64,000 bases of DNA, taken from contig NZ_JXMU01000015.1 in the NCBI RefSeq assembly GCF_001293565.1, positions 1 to 64,000 of the forward strand, in the 5' to 3' direction. The notes under the pieces were generated by a model, which was given only the letters and a program-made list of their open reading frames with translations, was not told where the DNA came from and made no database searches. Shown piece after piece: positions 43,801 to 51,630 of this stretch; positions within the stretch are counted from its first letter, which is position 1; the number at the start of each line of letters is the position of its first letter. A program made the position numbers and the translations under genes. This DNA comes from Ahrensia marina. GTDB taxonomy: Bacteria; Pseudomonadota; Alphaproteobacteria; Rhizobiales; Rhizobiaceae.

Positions 43801-45509
43801 ATGGCGCTAATCTGGCTGCTGAACTCGAAAATGCGACCAAGGCTGCGACCGAACGCCTGCGTGCTGAAAACGCGGAACTGGTCAATATGCTTGCCACACG
43901 CACTGCCGACACGCTGACCGCTGTTGAAGAAATGCAGCAAAACCTTAAAGGTGGTGTTGACGGTATGATGGGTACTTTGACCGCCAAAACACAGGACACA
44001 GTCAATACCGTTGAGACCATGCGCTCAAATCTTGAAGGCAACATTGACGGAATGCTCAACTCCATTACGAGCCGCACCGCGCAGGCCGTTAACGCTGTAG
44101 AAGGCATGAACCAGAATCTGAGCGAAAATGTGGGTGATCTTGTTGAGCGTCTGTCTGCATCCAACTCCCGCCTAGGTGAATTGATTGAGCATGCAGCAGC
44201 CAATATCGGTTCAATTGACGGCCGTCTGGATGCAAGCACGGAAGCCTTCCTGAAGAAAGCAGGCGGCGTTGCTGAAAACCTCGCACAGTCTGTCTCGTTG
44301 CTGACGACAAACACCAACAAGCTGGACGACGTTTCGACCAAGACATTGCAAAACGTTGCGTCAATCGCATCGCGCTTTAACGAGCATGGCAATGTCCTTG
44401 AACAGGCCTCTACTTTGCTGGGTTCTGCGCAGGACAATTTGTCGTCAACACTTGAAGAACGCCGCAATGCACTCGAAAGCTTGTCCAACGGACTAGTTGG
44501 GAAGTCTGAGGAAATTCAAACACTGATGCGCTCGTTTGAAGACGTGATAACCTCAACACTTGAGACAATCGAAAAACGTGCGCTGACCTCAACAGACAGT
44601 CTGGCCCATTCAATTCGCCAGACCGCAGAAGAAGCGATGAGCCGCTTTGATGAAGCAACCTCGGATATGCGCCGTGTATCATCGGAAATGCGTGATGAAT
44701 TGACCAATACCCGCGATGAAGTCCGCAAAGGCGTTATGGCGCTGCCGGACGAAACCCGCGAGTCAGCCAATGCGATGCGCCGGGCCGTATCCGAGCAAAT
44801 CAAGGCATTGAAAGATCTCTCACGTATCGTGGAGGATTCCGGGCGTGCGTTTGACGTCGGTGATGGAGGGTCCCGCGGAAAAAAGGCTTTGGCCTCGGCG
44901 AGCGCTACTAATACAGCGCCTGCCGAGGTTACACGCCGCAACTCTGCTCCGGCCGCAAAACCGGCACAGGCGCCAGCGCGGGCACAGGCATCACAGCCCC
45001 AGTTGCGCGGTACAGTGAATACTGCACCTAGCTCATCCAGTGACAGGTCAAGTTCGAACGGCTGGGTCAGCGATTTGCTACGCCGTGCATCGCAGGAAGG
45101 CGACTTGCCTGAGGCAGGACCGACACAATCCTCGTCTCGGTCTTCGGCAAAACCAGCGAGCGCACCCAAAGGTGATACGCTGAATACTTTGTCAGCGGAT
45201 ATTGCCCGTGCCATTGACCATGAGGCTTCTGTTGATCTTTGGGACCGCTATCGCCGCGGCGAACGCAATGTGTTTACACGCCGCCTTTATACGCTGCGCG
45301 GACAGAAAACCTTTGAGGATATGAAGCAGCGTTATGACAATGACCGGACATTTGCCGACACGGTAGACCGTTATATTGCTGACTTTGAACGTCTGATTGA
45401 TGATGTAAGCCGCAATGACCGTGATGGCACAATGGCCCTTAGCTATCTGACATCGGACACGGGTAAAGTGTATACCATGCTTGCCCATGCAAGTGGTCGC
45501 CTGAAATAA
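40857..45509 (+). CDS. GPR/RgsE-like polar growth coiled-coil protein (1550 aa)
   Basis: The 1550-residue protein has a very acidic N-terminus (residues 10-55, rich in Asp and Leu), two membrane helices (about 112-136 and 150-175) and then about 1150 residues of predicted coiled coil, apolipoprotein-like, rich in Ala, Glu, Arg, Ser and Thr. Four copies of a DEKTQAIYGAVDHT-like motif occur near residues 522, 665, 729 and 790. A low-complexity linker (about 1330-1430) precedes a compact C-terminal domain (about 1440-1550, with RAIDHEASVDLWDRYRRGE). This architecture matches the growth pole ring protein GPR of Agrobacterium and RgsE of Sinorhizobium, which organise polar growth, though it is shorter than the about 2100-residue GPR. 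Confidence 0.75.
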   Translation: MAVKKNDLTDLDLDMEEALQNALDEDLDDDLDLDLDSELSLDDFENQVAEAANELKNDTKPADEPAAQTAAPAAAASTIAPTSSFRPANDDDAEREYAQMIARLNNKPASSSYIVATFVSLLWAAGGIFLAHSLYAPEIWQVGSLQELRAIPGALAVLVGTLVPIFMFFAFAIMIRRAQEMRMTARSMSEIAFRLAAPEKMASDRVATVGQAIRREVAAMGEGIERTVARASELEALMQTEVNELERSYSDNEVRVRSLLTDLGNEREGIVTHAERLRASISGAHEELRDELTSAADVIRENVLNASTQLTMALNQSGEQLVSRINESGGEINQSIAQRLQEVSGNLLSSGETFASLLDTRIATLQSETDSASQRLAEALEARSSSMVSLIGGATESMTSEFDTRMADMERILNERGTSLLNEFQTRVEAVNTGTDRLDGALDSRARQLNETLLERTRAIAETMTSGAENFSSRVGEQAASITTSLSAELESRAAAFTEKLNAVSAMMTEQSDSFLQRADEKTQAIYGAVDHTAAKISDRLEESKNALEQTLEQRGAQLDSSLTTRTAALTAKAEQFAQTADERARAIETAADQTTARLASSLSAQASKLDETMQASASDFDAKLSAQAQNLDRKADELAARVEAATSNTVNKIDETSENLMSRLDEKTQAIYGSVQHTAEKLTNALAGQTGGMDAKVEELAARFKRVTEETYSRIDTDGRNFLAQLDEKAGAISGSIGHNSAKFSETIDSQSATIEEKLALLDARLTAISEATTQRIEETSSGFISQLDARTNAIYGAVDRTTERLGSALSAPADDLEAKGAKLGERLSAIAMEMSALVEQRTAAAVDSVQASTSALDQTFATQSGIVSERTETMEKALTMGVDNVRRTLEESAGKLAATLRDKVTESRREIEEEANRIAQMSSDNAEGMSERIAAVLRDHQQSLTAEISRYEGQIEERTKELNAILDNSAKPLVDRLTDNGANLAAELENATKAATERLRAENAELVNMLATRTADTLTAVEEMQQNLKGGVDGMMGTLTAKTQDTVNTVETMRSNLEGNIDGMLNSITSRTAQAVNAVEGMNQNLSENVGDLVERLSASNSRLGELIEHAAANIGSIDGRLDASTEAFLKKAGGVAENLAQSVSLLTTNTNKLDDVSTKTLQNVASIASRFNEHGNVLEQASTLLGSAQDNLSSTLEERRNALESLSNGLVGKSEEIQTLMRSFEDVITSTLETIEKRALTSTDSLAHSIRQTAEEAMSRFDEATSDMRRVSSEMRDELTNTRDEVRKGVMALPDETRESANAMRRAVSEQIKALKDLSRIVEDSGRAFDVGDGGSRGKKALASASATNTAPAEVTRRNSAPAAKPAQAPARAQASQPQLRGTVNTAPSSSSDRSSSNGWVSDLLRRASQEGDLPEAGPTQSSSRSSAKPASAPKGDTLNTLSADIARAIDHEASVDLWDRYRRGERNVFTRRLYTLRGQKTFEDMKQRYDNDRTFADTVDRYIADFERLIDDVSRNDRDGTMALSYLTSDTGKVYTMLAHASGRLK

Positions 45510-45527
45510 GGCATTGCTTCAAATCAT

Positions 45528-45564
45528 AAAAAGGCCGGCTGCAGTCATGCGAGCCGGCCTTTTT
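45528..45564. terminator. Bidirectional terminator after GPR-like gene
   Basis: AAAAGGCCGGCT pairs with AGCCGGCCTTTTT around an 11-base loop. It lies between convergent stops (45509 and 45584), with A and T runs on both sides. Confidence 0.92.
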
Positions 45565-45583
45565 ATTCTAGTTTTATATGCAT

Positions 45584-46198
45584 TTAGATTTTGGTTGTAA
45601 CCCAAACAACCATTTTTTCGCTGACATCGGTAAAGGCTGTATCCAGCGCTCGCACATAGTCATTGGAGGCGCTTGACCCTGCATTGGCAGCCGATGAGAA
45701 GGTCTGGCTGGCAATGACATTACCGGTCCGGTCATTAAGCAGTTTTACCGCAATCGTGACCTTTGCCTGATTGCTTGAGGCGACAATACCAAATGCCCTG
45801 ATTTCTGTGATCAGTTGGTAGTCAATCGCCAGTCCCTGACCGGGCAAACCAATACCTGCAAATTTGTTTGAACTGTCAAACGCTGTGGCCAGTTTTTGCT
45901 GGACAACGCGCGGCAAGCGGTCGCTCCACTGCGCCTCGGAAAGGTACTGAATTGTAAGCCCAGAGGTTTCAATAACAATGTTTTCTGAATCAAGCGCTTT
46001 GAGAGCGGCAGGCTCAACAATCAATATCTGGGAGCCACGGCGCACGGATTGGGCGTTGGTGACTTCCGCAGCAGATAGCTCGAAAGTATCGGAAATAGCT
46101 TTCTGGCCACCGATTGCAGCACATCCGCTCAGCAAACCTATGCCGATCGCGCTTAATGCGCCTCGCAAAAATCGTTTCCCAAAAACCGAATGTGTCAT
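45584..46198 (-). CDS. ABC transport auxiliary lipoprotein (PqiC/DUF330-like)
   Basis: The 204-residue protein has a lipoprotein signal with lipobox LLSGC (Cys at about 26). The mature domain, with RGSQILIVEPAALKAL and LPRVVQQKLATAFDSS, fits the ABC-type transport auxiliary component family found with MCE systems. It is the last gene of the Mla-like operon, 60 bases after mlaD, and is likely to sit at the outer membrane and receive or dock lipid. Confidence 0.85.
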   Translation of the reverse strand: MTHSVFGKRFLRGALSAIGIGLLSGCAAIGGQKAISDTFELSAAEVTNAQSVRRGSQILIVEPAALKALDSENIVIETSGLTIQYLSEAQWSDRLPRVVQQKLATAFDSSNKFAGIGLPGQGLAIDYQLITEIRAFGIVASSNQAKVTIAVKLLNDRTGNVIASQTFSSAANAGSSASNDYVRALDTAFTDVSEKMVVWVTTKI

Positions 46199-46258
46199 TA
46201 CCCAACCAACCCTTTAACGCCAAGCATGCGATCTGCGCCGCATCACTTTGAACCTTAC

Positions 46259-47635
46259 TTATCGACGCTGACGCGTACCGTCAAAACGTTTCACATCACC
46301 TTCACCGCCAAACAACAGGCGCTGCGGGTTTTGCTCCAGCGACGAGATCGCGCTCTCAATCCGGTTGATGGAGCGTCGTGTTTCGGCAACCAAAGCCTCA
46401 ACATCGCGCAGTCCCCGTCCAGAAAATCTCTCAAGACCCGCCGTTATCGTTCCAAGGCGCGCATTGAGCGTATCAGCAACAGCACGGAAGGCAGTCAAAG
46501 TTTCATCGACATTTTCCATGACATTTTCAGCCGATCCGTCGCCCAGAAACCCGTCAACCTTTGCCAGAACACCATCAACCCTAACGGATGCGGCATTGAG
46601 ACGTTCCGCCATCTGCGATGCATTGGCAAGGATCGTTTCAATTTCCTTGCGGTTTTCGCCCAGCCCGTCTGTTAGCGTGCTTACTTCCTTAGCTGCTTTT
46701 TGAATTTCTGTGCCGGCGTCAGCAAATCCACTAACTGCCCGGTCTATATCCTCGGATTTGATAGCAGCGGTTATGTCTTTCAACTGGCTGACAATTTCAT
46801 CAACCTTGGGGCCTGTTCCCGCATAAGCATCAACCAGCGCTGTAACTGAACTGCCAACACCGCTCAGATCATTCGACATTTTGTTGAGGTTTTCGGTAAC
46901 GCCCTTGGCATTTGCCACAATGGCCTGCACATCTTCTGGCGGAACAGAGGCGACAAGGTTGTTGGCACTTTGAAGCAGACTGCTCATATCACCGGAAACC
47001 TCTTCCAAGGTGGTTCCAAGATCGCCCATGCTTGTCATAAAGCGTTCGACTTTATCTGTGTTTTTAGCCGCCGCATCTGTCAGTTTGGCTGTGTTGGCGA
47101 GTGTTTGTGTCAATGGACCACGCGCATCCGCAACAAAGCCTTCCAGTTCGCTTAAAACACTGTCCGTGCGGTCAAAAATATCTTGCGCCGTGACAAGCAA
47201 ATTGTTCACCGCAGACGGATCGGCTGTCACTGTTGCAACACCGCCCTCATTTTCCGCGGCCTGAAAAACGGTCATTTCATTAAAATCGCCGCCTTCAAAC
47301 TCGATGTGGGCAATACCTGTCAAACCGGTAAAGCCAAGGATCGCCTTTGTCGAAGGCGTAATTGGCAAATTCGCGCGAACACGCGAGCGCGCAATCACGA
47401 TGCGCGGGTTGGTCGGGTCAAAGCGCAAATTTGTCACCTTACCAACATTGATACCGTTAAAAAGTACAGGGCTGCCAACGCTCAAACCTGTAACAGACCC
47501 TTCAATCACCACATCAAGATCGGTCTGCTCTTCCCCGCCGCCGGACCGTGCAATCCAAAACACAAAAGCAAACGAGGCCGCGAAAACCGCGACAGTGAAC
47601 AAACCAACAAGTGTATAATTTGCTTTAGTTTCCAT
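46259..47635 (-). CDS. mlaD: MlaD-like MCE-domain protein
   Basis: MlaD-type proteins bind lipid in the periplasm and connect to the MlaFE transporter. The 458-residue protein has an N-terminal anchor helix (about 7-28), one MCE domain (about 38-116, with SVTGLSVGSPVLFNGINVGKV) and a long helical tail rich in Ala, Asp and Val (about 130-430). It is much longer than E. coli MlaD (183 residues), which suggests a needle or bridge-like extension. It is one base downstream of the mlaF stop. Confidence 0.88.
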   Translation of the reverse strand: METKANYTLVGLFTVAVFAASFAFVFWIARSGGGEEQTDLDVVIEGSVTGLSVGSPVLFNGINVGKVTNLRFDPTNPRIVIARSRVRANLPITPSTKAILGFTGLTGIAHIEFEGGDFNEMTVFQAAENEGGVATVTADPSAVNNLLVTAQDIFDRTDSVLSELEGFVADARGPLTQTLANTAKLTDAAAKNTDKVERFMTSMGDLGTTLEEVSGDMSSLLQSANNLVASVPPEDVQAIVANAKGVTENLNKMSNDLSGVGSSVTALVDAYAGTGPKVDEIVSQLKDITAAIKSEDIDRAVSGFADAGTEIQKAAKEVSTLTDGLGENRKEIETILANASQMAERLNAASVRVDGVLAKVDGFLGDGSAENVMENVDETLTAFRAVADTLNARLGTITAGLERFSGRGLRDVEALVAETRRSINRIESAISSLEQNPQRLLFGGEGDVKRFDGTRQRR

Positions 47636-48457
47636 TTACTGGCTCGCTAACTGAGAATTATTTGACTGCATTTTGCGCTGCGCCTTATCAAATGCAGGAA
47701 TTGTACGTGCCCGCTCACCCTTGAAGTAGGATTGTATCCAGGGATCATCTTGGGCAAGCATATATTCCAGATCGCCAACAGCGATAACTTTTTTTTGCCC
47801 CAGCACGGCAATCCTGTCCGTAACAGAGAACAAACTGTCCAGATCGTGCGTCACCATATAAACCGTCAGACCCAGCGTATCGCGCAGCTTTGCAATCAAA
47901 GCATCGAACTCTGCAGCACCAATAGGGTCAAGCCCTGACGTTGGTTCGTCAAGGAAAACAATGCTGGGATCAAGCGCCAGTGCGCGTGCAAAGGCGGCCC
48001 GCTTGATCATACCGCCAGACAGTTCAGACGGCATTTTGTGCGCATCGCTTCGCTTTAAACCGACAAGCTCCATCTTTAGCAAAGCGAGTTCACGCATGAG
48101 GCTTTTCGGCATTGATAAATATTCGTGCATCGGCACTTCGATATTTTCAGCCACAGTCAGCGAGGAAAACAGCGCACCATGCTGGAACAGCACACCCATA
48201 CGCATATCAATGGCGAGACGGGTGTCATTATCAGCCGCATCAATGTCGTGGCCAAAGAATTTGATCTGCCCCTTCTGGCGCTGGTTAAGGCCTAACACAG
48301 CACGCATCAAAACAGATTTACCGGTGCCCGAACCGCCGACAAATCCCAAAATTTCACCGGCGTAAACATCCAGATCAAGATCGTGCAGCACGACATGGTC
48401 ACCAAACTGAACATGCACATCGCGAACGGACAGGGCTATATTATTCTTGTCAGCCAT
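47636..48457 (-). CDS. mlaF: MlaF-like ABC transporter ATPase
   Basis: The 273-residue ATPase has Walker A GGSGTGKSVL, signature LSGGMIKRAAFARAL, Walker B IVFLDEPTSGLDPIGA and switch histidine in YMVTHDLDSLF. The LSGGM signature and TSGLDP are typical of MlaF. It drives phospholipid movement through MlaE and is directly adjacent to mlaE and mlaD. Confidence 0.92.
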   Translation of the reverse strand: MADKNNIALSVRDVHVQFGDHVVLHDLDLDVYAGEILGFVGGSGTGKSVLMRAVLGLNQRQKGQIKFFGHDIDAADNDTRLAIDMRMGVLFQHGALFSSLTVAENIEVPMHEYLSMPKSLMRELALLKMELVGLKRSDAHKMPSELSGGMIKRAAFARALALDPSIVFLDEPTSGLDPIGAAEFDALIAKLRDTLGLTVYMVTHDLDSLFSVTDRIAVLGQKKVIAVGDLEYMLAQDDPWIQSYFKGERARTIPAFDKAQRKMQSNNSQLASQ

Positions 48458-49660
48458 TTAGAAATTCACCGCTGCGAAAAAGATTGCGAACAGGCCATCC
48501 ACGACAATCACAACAAAGATGGATTTTACAACAGATGATGTAACCCTTCGGCCTAACGATTCCGCACTTCCTCCAACTTTCATGCCCTCAACTGAAGCAA
48601 TGATTCCGATAATGATCGCCATAAATGGTGCTTTGATGACGCCTGCAAAAAAGCTCGTTAAATCAACAGCTTCACGCACACGCGCCAAAAAAGCATCCGG
48701 CGAGATACCGGAATAAGTTTGCGCCACGATCATTGCACCGCCCAAAGCCGCCATATTGGCGACGAACGTCAATAGAGGCAATGAGATAACAAGCGCGATC
48801 AAACGCGGCAGTATCAATACGCCAATCGGGTTCAATCCGATCACTTTAAGTGCATCGACCTCCTCGCGCATTTTCATCGAGCCTATTTCAGCCGTGATGG
48901 CGCTGCCCGACCGGCCAGCGATCATGATCGCCGTTAAAATAACGCCGATTTCGCGCAGAACCAGGATACCGACCAGATCGACGACGAAAATTTCAGCACC
49001 GAAATAACGAAGCTGAAACGCGCCCTGCTGCGCAATGATCGCGCCCATGATTACGCTCATGAGAACAATAATCGGAATGGCACCAACGCCCATTTTGTCA
49101 ATTTGATTGGCAACCGGTGCCAATGACATGCGCCGGCCCTGCCCCGACTTCATTTGTGAGCCGCGCACAGCGGCACCCAGCAGGTTCATTGCCGACAGGA
49201 AGTCTGCAACGAACGCATAGGAAAGCTTGCCAATGCCCGGTAGAATTCCGGAGAACTTAAATGGTGCCGGTTTGACAACATCACTCTCATCATTGGTGAC
49301 GGCATGCATGACCGCATCGAACAAAATCGTATTGTTTTCACCAAGATTGTGAACGTCTACTTCGGTGCCTGCTCCTTGAATACGGAGCTTTAACCGCGCG
49401 ATCATCCATGCGCCGGCGGTATCCAGCATCGTGATATCGCCGCAATCGATAACAAACCGGTCAGCATCTTTAGGCAGTTTGATCGCCTTGAACTTCTTGT
49501 CAATCGTGCCGACACTATGGGTCGCCCAAACACCGTCAAGAACGATCGTATGGGTTCCGCCTTCCGTATTCTCTGAAAAAGACGGCAGGCGCACTTCATC
49601 ATCAGACAATGATGAGATTGCCGAGCCTTTCTTTAAGATTGCACTTTTGCTTCGAGTCAT
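48458..49660 (-). CDS. mlaE: MlaE-like permease with N-terminal STAS domain
   Basis: The 400-residue protein carries an N-terminal STAS-like domain (about 37-130, with DRFVIDCGDITMLDTAGAWMIARL) fused to the MlaE permease (about 150-400, with five helices and the conserved AGRSGSAITAEIGSMKMREEVDAL). In E. coli the STAS protein MlaB is a separate subunit, so here the two are one polypeptide. It is the first gene of the operon and is divergent from the dipeptide epimerase gene. Confidence 0.92.
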   Translation of the reverse strand: MTRSKSAILKKGSAISSLSDDEVRLPSFSENTEGGTHTIVLDGVWATHSVGTIDKKFKAIKLPKDADRFVIDCGDITMLDTAGAWMIARLKLRIQGAGTEVDVHNLGENNTILFDAVMHAVTNDESDVVKPAPFKFSGILPGIGKLSYAFVADFLSAMNLLGAAVRGSQMKSGQGRRMSLAPVANQIDKMGVGAIPIIVLMSVIMGAIIAQQGAFQLRYFGAEIFVVDLVGILVLREIGVILTAIMIAGRSGSAITAEIGSMKMREEVDALKVIGLNPIGVLILPRLIALVISLPLLTFVANMAALGGAMIVAQTYSGISPDAFLARVREAVDLTSFFAGVIKAPFMAIIIGIIASVEGMKVGGSAESLGRRVTSSVVKSIFVVIVVDGLFAIFFAAVNF

Positions 49661-49773
49661 GCTGTTGTTCTTAAAGTGTTAACAAAAACTTGTCTGCAAC
49701 CCGAAAGACACACTCGCATTCGTTTTCCTATATATTCTATAATTATTTGGTGAAGCCTACCGGTGAATTGATC

Positions 49774-50748
49774 ATGCTTAAAATAAATATTGAAAAACAA
49801 AGCTATCCTATTCGTGGTGAATTCAGAATTTCACGCGGCGCCAAAACAGAGGCAGAGGTCATCCTTTGTCAAATCGAGCAAGGCGAAACGATCGGCAGAG
49901 GCGAATGCGTGCCATACAACCGCTACAATGAGGATATGGACAGCGTATTCGCGCAAATTGAGGCCATCAAGTCCGGCGAAATAGACGAAATCGAAGAGCA
50001 AGTCACACACCTCAAACCGGGTGCTGCCCGTAACGCTTTGGATTGCGCGATATGGGACTGGAAAGCCAAATCCACAGGCAAGCCAGTTGCAGATCAGATC
50101 TGCCGTATGGCACCGCGCCCTGTGGAAACAGCGTTTACTCTTTCGCTCGACACGCCCGGCCGAATGGCGGATGCAGCGCGCGCTGCCTCGCACCGGACCG
50201 TCATTAAAATCAAGCTTGGCGGCGACAATGACATTGCCTGCATGCATGCGGTAACGGCCAATGCGCCAAATTCACGTATCATTATCGATGCGAACGAAGC
50301 ATGGACCAGCGATATATTCGCACAAATGATGCGCGAAGCTTCACGCTTGAAGATCGCCCTTATCGAGCAACCCTTGCCAGCCGGTGATGATGATATATTG
50401 CTCGACATCCCCCATCCGGTGCCAATCTGCGCCGATGAAAGCATTCACACTAGTGAGGAGCTTGGCAATTTACGCGGTAAATATGACTTCGTGAACATCA
50501 AGCTGGATAAGACCGGCGGCTTATCCGAAGCGCTAAAACTGCGTGATCAGGCCCGCGAACTGGGCTTTGGCATCATGGTCGGCTGCATGGTCGGTTCATC
50601 ACTTGCAATGGCACCTGCCGTGCTGCTTGCGCAGGATGCGGAATTTGTTGATCTTGATGGACCATTATTATTGGCAAAAGACCGTAGTCCAGCCTTGAAC
50701 TATTTTGGCAGTACGGTATCACCCCCAACACCATCGCTGTGGGGATAA
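49774..50748 (+). CDS. Dipeptide epimerase (L-Ala-D/L-Glu epimerase type)
   Basis: This enolase-superfamily enzyme racemises the second residue of a dipeptide, probably the murein-derived L-Ala-D-Glu. Counting from ATG 49774 the 324-residue protein has the catalytic pair K145 (KIK motif, with K147) and K243, and metal ligands D172, E198 and D221. A TTG start at 49690 is possible but the ATG is better placed. It may help recycle cell-wall peptides. It is followed within 16 bases by an SDR gene. Confidence 0.85.
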   Translation: MLKINIEKQSYPIRGEFRISRGAKTEAEVILCQIEQGETIGRGECVPYNRYNEDMDSVFAQIEAIKSGEIDEIEEQVTHLKPGAARNALDCAIWDWKAKSTGKPVADQICRMAPRPVETAFTLSLDTPGRMADAARAASHRTVIKIKLGGDNDIACMHAVTANAPNSRIIIDANEAWTSDIFAQMMREASRLKIALIEQPLPAGDDDILLDIPHPVPICADESIHTSEELGNLRGKYDFVNIKLDKTGGLSEALKLRDQARELGFGIMVGCMVGSSLAMAPAVLLAQDAEFVDLDGPLLLAKDRSPALNYFGSTVSPPTPSLWG

Positions 50749-50763
50749 AACCGGGAGAGAAAA

Positions 50764-51540
50764 ATGGATCTAGGTATCAAAGGCCGCAAGGCAATCGTTT
50801 GCGCTTCCAGCCGGGGCCTTGGCAAAGGCTGCGCACTCAATCTGGCCGATGCCGGTGTTGATTTAACGATCAATGGCCGCGACGAAAAAATCACCCATGC
50901 AACTGCCGAAGAACTTCGTGCCAAAGGCGTCGAGGTAAACGTGGTTCTGGGCGATGTTTCTGACCACGAAACTCAAGATGCCTTGCTGAAGGCCTGTCCC
51001 GAGCCGGATATTCTTGTCAACAATAATGGCGGGCCACCGCTTAAAGATTTCAGAGAGCTTGACCGTGAAGCCATTTTGCAGGGCGTAACGCAAAATATGG
51101 TAACCCCGATCGAACTGATGCAACGTGTCGTCGACGGCATGGCAGAACGTCAATTCGGACGTATAATCAACATCACATCCCTGTCTGTTTACAACCCGAT
51201 TTTGGGCCTTGACCTTTCGTCCGGCGCCCGCGCGGGCCTGACAGCATTTTTGGCGGGAATTGCCCGTTCCGTCGCTGATAAAAACGTTACGATAAACAAC
51301 ATCTTGCCAGGAAAGTTTGATACTGACCGTATCCGCAATACAATTGTTTTTGCAGCCGACAAAAAAGGCCTTGAGGCTGATGTTGAGAAAGCAAATCAAA
51401 TGGCGATGATTCCGGCCAAACGTTTTGGAACCATTGAAGAGTTTGGCGCAACGGCAGCATTTTTAGCGTCGGCTCACGCAGGTTATATGACGGGTCAGAA
51501 CATCCTTCTGGATGGCGGTGTTTACCCGAGCGCTTTTTAA
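50764..51540 (+). CDS. SDR-family protein lacking the YxxxK pair
   Basis: The 258-residue protein has the cofactor loop ASSRGLGKGCAL and the NNNGGPP motif, and ends with GQNILLDGGVYPSAF as in FabG-like reductases. The catalytic serine region is present (NITSLSVYNPILGL), but the usual YxxxK is replaced by SSGARAG. A subgroup of 3-oxoacyl-reductase-like SDRs shares this change. A GGGAGAG site precedes the ATG. Substrate is unknown. Confidence 0.82.
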   Translation: MDLGIKGRKAIVCASSRGLGKGCALNLADAGVDLTINGRDEKITHATAEELRAKGVEVNVVLGDVSDHETQDALLKACPEPDILVNNNGGPPLKDFRELDREAILQGVTQNMVTPIELMQRVVDGMAERQFGRIINITSLSVYNPILGLDLSSGARAGLTAFLAGIARSVADKNVTINNILPGKFDTDRIRNTIVFAADKKGLEADVEKANQMAMIPAKRFGTIEEFGATAAFLASAHAGYMTGQNILLDGGVYPSAF

Positions 51541-51630
51541 TTTTCAGATAAAGTGTTTCGCATTAATGACGCTCGACCGCAGTGATGTGCTTCACTAACA
51601 CTATTGTTCCAACGGATTCAGGATACGGCC

